Source of the DNA: Phoronis australis
Taxonomy: Eukaryota; Phoronida; Phoronidae
Assembly: GCA_002633005.1 (NCBI GenBank)
Contig: NMRA01000030.1
Location: forward strand, 1,400,319-1,464,318
Length of the DNA: 64,000 nt
Direction: 5' to 3'
Both the position numbers and the translations under genes were made by a program. The notes below the pieces were generated by a model that saw only the letters and a list, made by a program, of their open reading frames with translations, was not told the DNA's origin and did no database searches. Positions 34,201 through 46,084 of this stretch are shown piece after piece; position 1 is the stretch's first letter, and every line of letters begins with the position of its first letter.

Positions 34201-34937
34201 GCGTACGGCCACATTTCTGCCTTAAGTAACGTTTCATAGAACAGATACCTATGGGTTTCACAAACAAGTGGCCATTTGACGGAGACTGTCCAGTGGTAAA
34301 CAAATGCTTTTAATTTGTTGAGACCAACCCTACGATAAGCAACTTAATACAAGAAAAATATGTTGCACTCTAAAGATAGCCCACATTCCTCCCTCACGAA
34401 CCCCACAGACCTTCTCACTTTACGATCAACGATTTCCAAAAACAAAGTTATTTTCTCAAGCCCTCCAATTCTTTTTCTCAAGCATTCAAGCATAGCAAGG
34501 CTTTTATTACGAACACATTTTTCCCGTGAGCCACGTTTCAGTCTTGGAAAACACTTGCCCGCTCCACCCCATAGCATTACATCAAGCGTGCGCTTCTTAC
34601 TCATGCCATCTGTTGGAGAATGCTAAGAACTACGGTTTAAGCAAAAGAAATGTGCTGTGCGCGGAAAAGAAAACAGAGCTCGCGAGAAAAAAATAACCAA
34701 GACATACTGCTGTTGGCCAAAAATGTTACAATGAAACTATTTACGACTACTCTTCATGGTATCCCAGCTCCTTCCAAAAACAAAGTTATAAAAGCTCAGA
34801 CATCACAATGTTTTTTCCTGCAGGTAAAAGTTTGGTTCCAGAACCGCCGTATGAAGTGGAGGCATAGTAAAGAATCAGAAAAGCACTATCATTCAAAGCA
34901 AGCGATGGAAAACGAGCGAGCAACAAACACTGAGTGA
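30940..34937 (+). CDS. H2.0-like homeobox transcription factor (HLX type), whole gene span
   Basis: Four exons join in frame: 30940-31279, 31712-31864, 32987-33207 and 34824-34937, giving about 275 residues and a stop. Phases are 1, 1 and 0 and all borders are GT/AG. The N-terminal part has LKFGIQRILSG, an eh1-like motif that recruits Groucho/TLE corepressors and sits in the same relative place in HLX proteins. The homeodomain is at about residues 192-251, starting KRKRSWSRAVFSNLQRKGLE and ending VKVWFQNRRMKWR, followed by HSKE as in HLX. Residues W48, F49, N51 and R53 of the homeodomain are intact. The product should be a nuclear DNA-binding regulator. The tail after the homeodomain is only about 24 residues, much shorter than in vertebrate HLX. 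Confidence 0.92.
31712..31864 (+). CDS. HLX-like exon 2
   Basis: Acceptor CAATTTCAG, then HGNTQVIKPTPYIQPS, a cysteine-rich patch (CCTATCC) and PIPFSPPNQPVIRHARDNNA, ending before GTAGGC. Both borders are phase 1, so its 51 residues could be skipped without breaking the frame. It has no known domain, and the cysteine cluster is unusual for this family. Confidence 0.75.
32162..32275. repeat. inverted repeat in HLX-like intron 2
   Basis: ACCCGACACATATTGT near 32165 is mirrored by ACATGTGTCGGGT near 32253-32265, with a further direct CGACACATATTGTT copy between them. It may be a small foldback or a decayed repeat. Confidence 0.5.
32987..33207 (+). CDS. HLX-like exon 3, first 47 residues of the homeodomain
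   Basis: Acceptor GTTGACAG, then ENPFVARLTC and a linker to KRKRSWSRAVFSNLQ, EKRFEIQKYVTKPDRRQLA and LGLTDAQ, ending CAG before GTACGT (phase 0). Helices 1 and 2 of the homeodomain lie here. The sequence is nearly the HLX consensus. Confidence 0.95.
34824..34937 (+). CDS. HLX-like exon 4, recognition helix and stop
   Basis: Acceptor TTTTTTCCTGCAG, then VKVWFQNRRMKWRHSKE, the DNA-recognition helix with the HLX-type HSKE ending. A 20-residue polar tail (SEKHYHSKQAMENERATNTE) and a TGA at 34935-34937 follow. Confidence 0.93.
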   Translation, partial: VKVWFQNRRMKWRHSKESEKHYHSKQAMENERATNTE

Positions 34938-35337
34938 AAGGTGGCGCTTTGGTTTTGTTCAATAAGTCAACCCAGACACGACTGGTGAGACACGGTCGAG
35001 ACGCTCATGAGCTATGGAACTCCCTTAGCGTCACGTTGAACGTGACGCCTCACTTCGAAATGATAGTCATCTTATGACGATCCAGTTGCACGCGTTCGAC
35101 GCAGAGGCACAGTCGGCGAGTTCGGAAACATGTACCAGTACTTCTAGAAAAATCAATCGGCATGCAGGTTACAGCAGACAATTGAAGGAGCCAATTACAT
35201 CCTACGGTGGGTTGGTCGTGAGGGTGACAAATTTGGCTCTACGCGTGTCTACAGTTGAGCTTGCGTAGCGCGCACGCATTCAAGGACTTGGAGTAGTAAG
35301 CAAGACAAATTTCACATTGCGCTCTATGGGGACTGGC

Positions 35338-35376
35338 AATAAAATGCAATGAGATTACCCTTAAAATAACAATAAA
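35338..35376 (+). terminator. candidate polyadenylation signals of the HLX-like gene
   Basis: Two AATAAA hexamers occur at 35338-35343 and 35371-35376, about 400 bases after the stop codon. A 3' end soon after would give a short untranslated region. No other AATAAA is closer downstream of the stop. Confidence 0.5.
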
Positions 35377-35379
35377 ATG

Positions 35380-38300
35380 GCGAAAACGGAGCTTGCTAAT
35401 TTATTTATGCCATAAGTACGCAAATGATGCTTGTTTGTTTGGACACAAGCTTTCAGATTATTAATGACGCCAGCCTTTATCTCTCGGGTCTCGGCTTAGC
35501 TGGTAAACTGATGCCGTGCGTGATTGGTGTTAGCAATCACTCACTATATTGAGGCTTTAAATAAAATAATTTAAAGACATGTATTTCTTCGAATCGAGAG
35601 CTAACTAATAGTATATACACTAACCTTCACTAGCAGTGATATGGACTTTACCAAAACGGCCTTGTAACTTGTAGTATCGGATTTTTACCGACAATCTTTC
35701 TATACACTCCAAAATTGAGTGAAAGTGTTGAAAATGTCTTCTACGTCCATCTAGAGTGCTTTCGTGGGTTGTAAAGGGTATTTTTAGATACAGCAGTTAT
35801 TGAAAACACTGTAATGTTGAGTATCATCTGAGACTGAGAAATTCACTTCTTAACAAGCGGATTGTCCCAATAAGCGGAGACGAAGGTGTTCCTCTTGGGA
35901 ACAAACCGACATCACCTCTCTGTGGGCCCCTCGTGGTTCGCCATGTACATGCATGCCATTTGTGAAATCCGAATTAGAACAGCAATCGTTCAAGAAGAGT
36001 TCCTGGCAGCTGCGAACATCTGCACAGAGTTGAATAGTTGCGTCATCAATTAATATAGATGGACCATAGACAGTTGCATGCGATACCATCTATAGAGAGA
36101 TAAGAGGAAATCCGCACACCCGATATCTGGATGTACACGTGTTCACAAATCTGGACAAATAATAGATACAAGTGCAGGTTTACTAAGGGGAACAAACTGG
36201 GTGAATATCCCTTAGTAGGCATTATTTCTTCCTTATAATAAGTGATCAACATGATTTTTCGTTCTTACTATATGTTTGAAAGATTAGCTTGGGAGTGTCA
36301 TCATGTATAAACTAGTTAAGCAGGTACGAAATGACATCGCTGTAGCAAACTTGTACTCGCCTCATTTCAGATCTGAGGTAGTATACAAAGCCTTCCAGCA
36401 CTCCATTTTATGTCGATACAACGTACGGATAGACTCAGGTGTAATGAGAGATATTCCCAGTCATATCACATTTAGAAGTAAGACGAAAAGTCTGAACAAT
36501 GATCAGTTAGGTTATATCTCGTACGACTTTCTTCCTACCGGCTACACCGGCTTACGGTAAAATGCAAACAGCTCTTCTCGGCTTGGAAACGGGTAACTTG
36601 GAGTTTCGTGTGGCCTGGACTTAGGGTTTACGTAATGTGTGGGTTCGCGTCCACGAAAGGAACTGAGAACAGCAACTAAATGATTCACACAAGTAAGCGC
36701 GAAGGCCCAGCATACCACGCCGAGTTCATGAATCAGACCGTTTTCGTCTAGGCAAAATCTGAACAGAGACTTCTTTGAAAATTTAGCCTCTGGCAAAGAG
36801 TGTACAGTCTTCTAACCAAGTGATTGCGGAACTACCTCAATATTTAAAAATGTCGGATTCGTCGAACAAGATTGTTCGGAAAGTTTCAGTTAACTATGAA
36901 ATTTCGGCTGTATTTTACTGAAACCATATACAGAAGACGACAACCTGGACAGTACCAGCGAAAGCGAGTTATGTAAATACTGTATCACGGGAAAATTATT
37001 ATCACTCACGTTTGTACTTTCAGTCTTGTTCTCGAAATGTTGCAGCTTGAATTTGGAAATGTAAGACTATTTACGAGTGGCTGTGATAGGCAGTCGCAAA
37101 AAGTAGTACCTATTTTAAAGTTGTCAATTTATCATCTTACGGCGACTTCATATAAAAAGACTAACTGGCTTCCGAAGGCTTATAATGACAACCGGTTATA
37201 TCGCAGACGTTTCGCTCCAAGCCACAAACGGTTTACATGTACAAATCCACCCAAGAAGGCAGCGATTAGCGATACCGGGCAGTGTGGGGACCGTCTGTCA
37301 ACAAGGTATTTCTTTCAACTACAAACAATGTCAAGAAATTACATTTACAAACTGGATGTGATTAAGCAATTCTCTGAATCTCTTGTACAGAGCCATAGTT
37401 TTTCCACGTTTGGGATGTTGCGTGGGCCTCGTGTAATAATGAATCGGCGGCACCGACTATTTTGCGAGCAGACATATACTAGTATTGATTGTATACCCTC
37501 CATTCTGAGCTGGCTCAAACTGGATATTAACACGTGTTTACCTACAGGCGCTTCCATGGCAAGGGGTTTGAGTTCTGTGTTTGTGACAAACTTCACCTAG
37601 TAAATCAAGTAGTCCACAGCAGACATACATGTACTAGGTCTAGTCCAATGGCAACCTCTATCTCCATAAAACCAAGACTAATTTTGGCAAACATTCATTC
37701 TTCTCTCGTGCCGGTGTTATCACGGGAACCATCTACATTCAGATGTCCGCCAGTGTAAATTCACAGGAATCTGTATATCCATGTACCCAACTGAGTACTG
37801 TTTAACTATATGAAGCCTCAATTTGTTCTACCAGTTTTGTTCATAACGCTTTCTTATTTCATATTTTAATTATATTTTTCTAATACCGTCCAAGTCTGAT
37901 TTCCAATATTTTCTTTCTCATTACCACATTGTGGGAGTACAGTATCGTTACACTGAGTCCATTTCATGCTGAATAAATGTGTGTTTGCTGCTGCAACTAC
38001 TATAAAGTTGTCAGTGGGACCCTAGAAAAATGTCCGTATTTGGTTAACTTTGGAACATCCTATTTCGGACACAGGTGATCGGATTTATGTGAAATTTACA
38101 TATACCGGGCCATGCTCAAATTGTTTTCAAAATGTTCCACTTAAGAACGAGAGACTATAAAGTACAACTCTTCTATTTCTCTGAAAAAATCAAATCGAAA
38201 TGATAGTTTAAGCTTAAAATCTCAAAACTTCATATCGAAAAAATTCACTGATACATGTTCTAGATACCACTGTTTTCCCGTGAATTTACCTTTGCTTTCC

Positions 38301-41300
38301 AGTAATTTTTTCTAAAAAACTTATGGTCACTGGACTCAATTACTGGCAAATTGGTATAAAGTCAAAAATCTATTTGTTCAGACCTTCAACTTTCAGAATG
38401 CAAAAGCCTTTAATGAGTTAAATTCTACAGTGTGAAGATGTTTGGCTAAATAGACAGACTTGTCGACAAGGCCTTATACTATCTAAAACAACACGCTTTC
38501 AAAAATTCGCTACCAATAAAAATCATCCATGAGAGTCATATTTCGGAGACTGGGTTCAAAAAGCTTACATGGAGCACTTTGGGAAACAAGGTTAAAAACC
38601 CCTCCATCGGGAACTTGGCCTTTCGTGTTCGTTTCGCATGTCTGGCACACGGAAAGTGTGAGCAAACTGTCTATATTTAATGACTTTTGGAATCTTTTAA
38701 AGGATCGTTAAATTTTAAGTTAGTCACTTGTTACCAGAGGCGTCGCACGCCTTCTTTTCTACTAGCCAAAATAGTGACAATGTAGGACTTTCCACGTGCA
38801 ATAAATCTTAATTAAAACCCCATGAGTGAACGAGGGCACTACGGTCGGAAATGCAAGTTTCTGAAGGAAACAGCAGCTTTCTTCCGAAAGACCACCTCAG
38901 ATATAGTTTTGGATGCCGGCAATATTACGCGATCACTCCCATGAAACTCCCCGGTAAACTGCACAATGCCTCGATCACAATGCCTTTACCATATGTGCTG
39001 AATTAAATAACGGACGTGCGTTAAATTTTAGACGACGTTGTACGAGGGGCCGGGTTTAATACAAGCCAAAACACGACAAAATAATTTCACAAGACTGCTG
39101 ACGAAAACTAATCAAAATGTTCGACTCAAAAAAACAACAAAAGTTTCAAACAAAATATTATTTTGAAACAGGATCGGCACGGAAACGCAAGCGCATTCAT
39201 TGTAACTTTGTCTACATTTCCTAATCACACAAGATAGCGGTTGGCCACCGTTTAAATTCGCTGCAAATCGTCAGTGTAGGTCGATGGAAATATAATGCTC
39301 GTGGTGACATGTCGCCCAATGACACCTCAAAGTGTTTATACTTAGTGAAATACAGTCCCGATAAAGTATAGTTGAGAAAAATATTTATATTTAGGTCTTT
39401 ATTTGTCGCATAATTGCGGCGCAATAAAACAAAACTAAACCTCAACATCGAAATGGATACCACATGGTGGACAGTCGACAATAAAAGCGTACATTCAAGA
39501 AAATTTCTCAGCTACGTGACATGAAATGATAATTAATTTTGTGTACGCGCAGGGCCGCTGTTGTCGCATGGGTTGTTATTTACGATTCTGCAAATTACTA
39601 AAGTAAAACAAGTAGTAATGCAATCTCGGGCTGCCTGTCGCGTACACATGAACTTAGGAACATGGCTCACGCACTCAAAAATGCTCCTTGTTACGTAATA
39701 TTTTAAGACCAGTACATAGTACTTCATTAGTCATTTTAACATTTGTGGTAATGTAATTCCACATCTCTCATTATATTATAATTCTTTTAAAACTTTACAT
39801 ACGAGTCCCAGAGCCGAGCTTTAGGAAGGCAAGTCGTGTTTTTCGCGAGTGCGGGGAAGCGTTCGTGAGTGAGTGAGCTGACTGCAGGTCTACGAGTCGT
39901 GTTCATGAGTGCGTGAGCCGTGTTCTTCTGAATCTGCAAACGAGAAAAAGTTTTACGTATCAAACCTGTTTCCATGCTATCGGCCAACGAACGAAAAGCA
40001 AAAACACCAACTAACATGAACTAGAGCCATTCCCACTACCACCATGCAGAAGTATAGCAGCAGGTAATTAAAAATCTGACATTTTTAGCATGTACAAACT
40101 ATTTGGATAAGGTTGCGAAGAAGCCATCATATAAACCCTTTCAACAACTGATGTAGCAGTCTAACTTATTTTGTAAGTGGCAAATCAGCAAGATTATGAA
40201 CTTTCAATAAAAACAGTTGCCCTTCGATCGCTGTTTTCAAAAGACTATAGAACCGAAAAACTATCAAGAGAATACGCTGCAACATAAAAAAATTCTCGGG
40301 TACTTTGACTTTTATGGATAGGGAAGAACAAGGATTCACCAACTGCGCAAAATGCACGATACGCAGCCTATGTCAAGGCGGTTTGCACAATACCAGGCAC
40401 GGAAAAAGCGGGCAGTTATTACCCACCCAAGTAGGTGAACCGGAAAACCAATAGACATAATTGACATAGAAGCGGAATTTCGTGTCAAAAACTGTAACAA
40501 CTTACGCTAAAAAAGTCGGGGCGTTATCTCACTTGTAAAAACAAAAGCGCCCCTGTTCGCTGTCCATCAGGCAGCATAAACAAATGGACGCATTAATTAC
40601 TCAAAACTTGCATGTTTAATAAACATCCGAAGTCCTAATCACGGATAATTAAGCCAGATAAGTGCGAAACTGCTCAAGTGATTTCGCTGGTATTTACACA
40701 TTTGGTTTTATTAACAGACATTAGTGGTACTTATCTGATCAGAGATCCCGGTCATTATGTTCATGTTCGAAGCAATTAAAACGAATGAAACACCAATAAA
40801 AATCAGTTTGGGCCAACATTCCATAGATTAATGCATAAGTTATAGTGACGCTGTGAAAGATTTCCCGTGAAACATAAAAACATCGAGTTAAAGCAGAACA
40901 AAACGACCGACCAACAGTTATAACGTAAAGACGGCAACAGGTGTTTTCCGAGTATTGAACCCATCCAAAGGCAAGCCGATTTAAATCATAATCCCCCTTT
41001 TCTTTTAAAAGACTTGAAAGCGAAAGTACCGTACACGACAGCGGACAAGACAGCAGTACTTCTCTACTTGTGTTAGATTAGGTCACCCAGAAACGAACTA
41101 AGTAGTCTCCAGTATCATCAGGAACACGAGTTTATAAAAGGACTTTCAACGTTTGTCACTGGGTGAAGTTGTGTAAACATTACAGTACACCAACACACCA
41201 ACTGAAGCTGGATATATGTTCTGCACAGTTCTGTTGTCGCGGAAATCAACAAAAACGATAACAAAATACGAGGTGTAGCTGCGGTTAAGACACCAATAAC

Positions 41301-43636
41301 GCGGTTACTCTGGCATGGATAAAAGGAATCATTAACCTTCATGGATTTTTAAACGCAATATTCAGATACTGAATAAAAATATATCTATATGTTTCCAATT
41401 CCACCATAACTGTATTATTTGTGTTCCAATCTTGACCAGGCCTTACATTTTCCGATGCGGTTAGCAGTTTTGAATACCGATTTCTCTTCAGGGCGTGGGA
41501 AGTTTCGCATGAAATATGTGACCACGTGACGTTATTATAGACGATTGTGTGACACTTTTTTAAAGCCATGGAAATAGACAACAGCTACTACAAATACACG
41601 CTCCCTCTAACAGGAAATCTTTATTCAAACAACCTGTAAAGCAGCATGGTCTAAACTTCGTTACTCAGTCAAGTGAAAAGTGGTTACCATTAAAGCTTCG
41701 AAAGATAAGACAGTTTGTTGTGATCATGCACGGGCGCAAAAAATGACCCGCCCTGTCATGCCAACTTAGTAAACATGACTTGATCACATGAACACTCTTT
41801 AAAAAGTCAAGTCTATTTCCTAATTATACTTTAGGTGGGCTAAATCGAAACTTTGCTTTTGAAGGAATACGGGTTCAAAGTTAGTAAGCAAAGATTATTT
41901 TCATAGTCATGTCTAAACGTAAATTTGAAGAACAACGACACAAATTTATTCCCGGCACGTGTGTGTACATGTATTTATATACATTTTGCGTGTGAACAGC
42001 TAAGTCAAGGTCAACCCGAAAAAATCGACTGAGGTTCGCTTAGCTACTAGTCTTACAGAAATTAAAATACACTTAATCAAGTGCCTCTTGCACGACTAAC
42101 TTCACCAAGACATGAACCAGAGCAATAAACTAAAACAATACATTTTAAGCCCATGAATGTCAAATAACATTTGAACAATAAACATAGACGAGACAACCCT
42201 TCAGGGCGATCGAATGTCGGCAAAATGACATTTATTGTTTACTTATTCCAATCAGTAACAAATAGTGCCTTGCAATTTATTAACACCCAAGGTACCAGTT
42301 TTCATCTGCTGCGGTGATAAAAGGCCCAACAATTTCACAGCTGATTTCAACAATGCTATCACCTCAAGCAAATTATCAATTAAGTTGCATTGTTCAATGA
42401 GCGTAACAAAATGCCACGGTAATTATGTTTATGTTGCGAAACGAAATGTTTAAGCACCAAGTATTTTAAGTGATTATCGCGTTTCGAAATACTCAGTGAT
42501 TAGAGCTAATGTTTTGTATTTTTTCTCCATCAAAATCTCGCTAAAACAATAAACATATTTACAGAAAAAACTCAGTGCTTTATCAGTTTTACAGTTCCTC
42601 TTAGCGAATCAACTTCGGTGTCGCAATTATTCTACTGACACACGAAAGCACGTGTCTGCAATTACGAAAAAATGACAGATACGTATTCTTGAAAGCATTA
42701 AAATAACAATGTAAATAAACAGGAAAGAGCGAACTGCAGCCCAAGATAAGGTACGGACTTAAATTACCATCAGAATAAGAAAAAGCGAACGCGTTTCCTG
42801 TAAGGAGATGTATGACAGTGTATGACGCAACTAACACCCGACAGCAACATGAAGGGTCTACCCATATGCAACTAAACGCAACGTGTCTCATGTGTCCATA
42901 TAGGAATTCATTGTTGCACTCTCGTTATTTTTTTTTGCATTTTGGCAACACTCTTGGCTATTAAAAATAAAAATTACGTTTATACTAATCAGGTATGACA
43001 AGTGATAATTACTAATGAAATAAATTATTTGTCTTTTGCTTCTGCTATTATCATACACGACCAAGAGCTCATGAACGACTTTTTGATGTCATGGCTATTG
43101 GTATGCAACACGCTCGGTTTAAAAACGACGGAGTTGCGAAATGTTTTAGTGACAATAAAGAAGGCTACCCTTTTCCCACTGGCCTAGTGTTCAAATATAC
43201 ATTAGTTATTATTTATCAACGGCAACGCGTAACTTAGTTACCGTAAAGCGATCTTCAATAAAATAACATGCAAATGACTCAGTAAACTCGAAACACCGTA
43301 AGTTAAGGTAACTATAGGGTCACCTTAGCGTCACCGTAACGCACTTTTTCATAATTGACTTTCAGTAAAAAAATCCGCATTCCTGTAATAGAAGAGTCTG
43401 TAAATTTCTTAAAGCATTAAAATGCATTATTCCAAATCAAATATACCTACGATCACCTTCGTATTTTTCCGCAAGGTGTCACAGCTGAGTCGCCTGTACA
43501 CAATTCCACGTACCAAACTCACCAACGTGTCGTTGTACTTTGAAATAATTGAAACGGCCTATATAATCAAATTACATATTTAAAAAGTCACCTCAAACAT
43601 TCAAGAGCTCGCAAGAAATAATTATAATTTATTTTC
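35380..43636. other. long gene-poor region
   Basis: Over 8 kb with no exon that can be assigned. The longest frame is 37037-37600 (plus, 187 codons); it begins MLQLEFGNVRLFTS and shows no domain, signal peptide or low-complexity bias. Frames at 36303-36560 and 42601-42891 are likewise unassigned. No large repeat was noticed. Given the flanking developmental gene, distant regulatory sequence is possible but not shown. Confidence 0.4.
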
Positions 43637-43687
43637 TACCACAATATTAGCGTCAAATGGCAGATACAACCGTGTAATAACCATAAA

Positions 43688-43709
43688 GTTATCTCACTAG
43701 TGAGATAAC
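43688..43709. repeat. perfect 22-base palindrome, copy 1
   Basis: Each half reads GTTATCTCACT and its reverse complement with no spacer. An identical palindrome is at 44773-44794 in the second unit, so it predates the duplication. Confidence 0.9.
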
Positions 43710-43721
43710 GATTTGGAGGGA

Positions 43722-43800
43722 AACCGAGGACGAAGTCGAACCCGGGAAATTGCTGGTCGCCGACTTTACCACTACACCATGTAGCGACTGACGTCATCAA
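43722..43800 (-). mobile_element. tRNA-derived SINE head (degenerate pol III promoter)
   Basis: On minus, TGGTGTAGTGG at 43779-43769 fits the A-box consensus exactly, and GGTTCGACTTC at 43742-43732 matches the B box except at one base. Their spacing is that of a tRNA. The flanking stems of a tRNA do not pair well, so this is a SINE promoter or tRNA pseudogene, not a working tRNA gene. It lies inside a segment of about 250 bases that is missing from the second repeat unit, which supports insertion. Confidence 0.6.
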
Positions 43801-44224
43801 GAGTGAAAATAGAATACTAAATGAGCACGCGCAATAATCGCACGTTCAACAAATCGCATTGTACTGTACTTATACGCTACGAAAAATAAGACAAATAATT
43901 TCCATTAAAATGATATCTTAATTCAGTGAAAATTTTCTCTCACGTCTTCTTACTTGTAAATCACCGATCTCCAGTTTGAATGCGGGTATCGTGTCGTCAG
44001 GATCTTTGACTTGAGAATTATATTCAGTTACCAGTGGTAACCTACTTTAGCAGACGATAATTTCCCGGTCGAAGCTTAGCGTGAAAAAAACGTGTTTTAA
44101 GCTGTAACAGTTGGTAAACCTTAATTTATGAATTCAATTTATTTCTATTATATTTAAGTTTTTAATTGGTTTTGAGTAAAAGCCTTATTTGACAAAAATA
44201 GCCCGGCTTTTCTTAAAAGGTCAC

Positions 44225-44446
44225 TGTTGTGTAGGTAGTAACACAGTAAATTGGTATAACACGTATATTGCTTGTTGGAAGATGATAACTACATATAATA
44301 CGGGAATACTAGTAAATAGGTCTATACACTACGGAGTCCTTTGCCACACTCACTGTAGAATCTAAGTGAGTCATCTCTGAGACTTGTGGCTTCAATGTTC
44401 GTGGTTGGCACACCTTCTACTGGTGTGTGGTCGGCACACCAGTCAC
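44225..44446. mobile_element. 222-base insertion with 5-base flanking duplication
   Basis: GTCAC occurs at 44220-44224 and 44442-44446. The second repeat unit has the uninterrupted site (GGTTACGACCTCC), so unit 1 appears to have gained the segment. It has CACACC/GGTGTG inverted motifs near its right end and no coding potential. Confidence 0.6.
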
Positions 44447-44543
44447 GACCTCCGACCCCGAGCCTGACATAGAAAGTAGTTACAAAGCCATGGAGAGTCA
44501 CAAAAGGTAAATCGATTCATTGCAATGTTTCTCGTTTAGTAAG

Positions 44544-44725
44544 TGGTATAAATAGATTATTACATGTTCTCAGCCGTTATCCCCCTTATCTAGAGCCCTT
44601 GTGGATTTTGGAGAATTATCACCCTCGGGGTTAACGCCCCTCGGGCGATAATTCTCCAAAACAAACTCGGGCTCTAGATAACGGGTGATAACGACTTCGC
44701 CATGTAATAATCTATATTTATACCA
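44544..44725. repeat. long hairpin / palindromic MITE, copy 1
   Basis: TGGTATAAATAGATTATTACATG is mirrored by CATGTAATAATCTATATTTATACCA at the other end. Inside, TCTAGAGCCC pairs with GGGCTCTAGA and GGAGAATTATC with GATAATTCTCC, so nearly the whole 182 bases fold on themselves. The related copy at 45160-45312 has lost part of the inner stem. Confidence 0.8.
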
Positions 44726-45315
44726 CAATATTAGCCTCGAATGGCAGAAACAATCGTGTAATAACCCATAAAGTTATCTCACTAGTGAGATAACATTTTG
44801 GCGGGAAATCAATTTGGATGCGCGCATCGTGTCGTCGGGATCCTTTGACTTGAACATTGTAGCCAGTTACTAGTGGTAACCTACTTTAGCAGACGATATT
44901 TTCCCGGTCTAAGCTTAGCGTAATAAAATGTGTAGTAAGCTATAATAGTTACTAAACCTTAATTTATAGACTCACTTTATTTCTATTTTGTTTTACTTTT
45001 CAATTGGTTTCGAGTAAAAGCATTATTTGACAAAAATAGCTCGGCTTTTCTTAAAAGGTTACGACCTCCGACCCCGGGCGTCTGACAGAAAGTAGTTACA
45101 AAGCCGAGGCGAGTCGAGAAAGGTAGATCGATTCATTGCAATGTTTCTCATTCAGTATGTGGTATAAATAGATTATTACATGTTCTCAGTCGTTATCCCC
45201 CTTATCTAGAGCCCTCGTGGATTTTGTAGAATTATCACCCTCGAGGCTAACGCTCCTCGACTCGGGCTCTACATAACAGGGGATAACGACTTCGCCATGT
45301 AATAATCTATATGTA
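44721..45315. repeat. tandem duplication, unit 2 (uninterrupted)
   Basis: Same order of blocks as 43637-44720 without the two insertions. It ends in the second hairpin copy (45160-45312). Identity is good but not complete, so the duplication is not recent. Confidence 0.85.
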
Positions 45316-46084
45316 TTTCTGAGTATTTACTATCGTAGTAAAGACTAGTTCTTCGCCAAGTGCTACTTTCGTAACTGCTAATATAATTTTTTTATTTTTA
45401 TTTTTATGTTTGAAGAAATAGTGAAACTGGATGTGAATAAAGGACCAATAGGTTTGGTCGTCGGTCACATATTTAGTAGGCGAATTGTCACATTCATGTC
45501 TGTTACTGGATAATAAAGCAGTCAGGTGACAGGTTAAATTTGTAGCACTATTGAACGCTTCAAATTTTTTTATTTCATTGCAATCTTTGCTTTCTTAGTT
45601 CTAATTTAATTCACTAGATGGTTTTATAAAGCAAAAGATAATCCAATAGAACATTTCGTACATACTACTTCTGTATTTATTTGCAATCAGCATGTACATG
45701 TACATTTGTGGTCATTCAATTAGGGGAGAGGGGTAAGGCCTATATGTATAGTCATATCAGTGCCAGCTTCCGTTACCCAAGTAGTGAACTAGAGTCCCGC
45801 TGGAGGTTGCTGTTCAGCTCGATTTTAACTATATTAATAAAGCGTAAAATTGGTTAATACGAGCAGTTACGGTCAGAGATAACACCAATAACTAAGAAAA
45901 CGTATATTTCCCATCTATAACTTTGATGACAACTCACAACCTGTATGATACGTTTATAATGCAAATTACAATCGCAGTGTATCCTATACTAATTAATCCC
46001 AGAATGTAATCATACAACTACATTGAAAGTAGAGTCAGTTTGGCATAACATTAAATAAGTGAAATAATTAGCAAGCACCAATCG
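45316..46084. other. no gene recognised
   Basis: AT-rich spacer between the tandem duplication and repeat family A. No exon, RNA gene or clear repeat seen. Confidence 0.5.

Larger units (their letters stand above)
43637..44720. repeat. tandem duplication, unit 1 (with two insertions)
   Basis: From TACCACAATATTAGCG to TCTATATTTA, this unit is repeated at 44721-45315 in the same order: ATGGCAGA blocks, a 22-base palindrome, AACCTACTTTAGCAGACGAT, TTGACAAAAATAGC, CCTCCGACCCCG, and a terminal hairpin. Unit 1 carries two segments that unit 2 lacks (about 43722-43975 and 44225-44446). Confidence 0.85.

Noticed and set aside
34344-34626. Overlapping plus and minus frames in HLX-like intron 3
   Set aside because: Mirror frames with no motif, and the exon 3 to exon 4 joint is already in frame without them.
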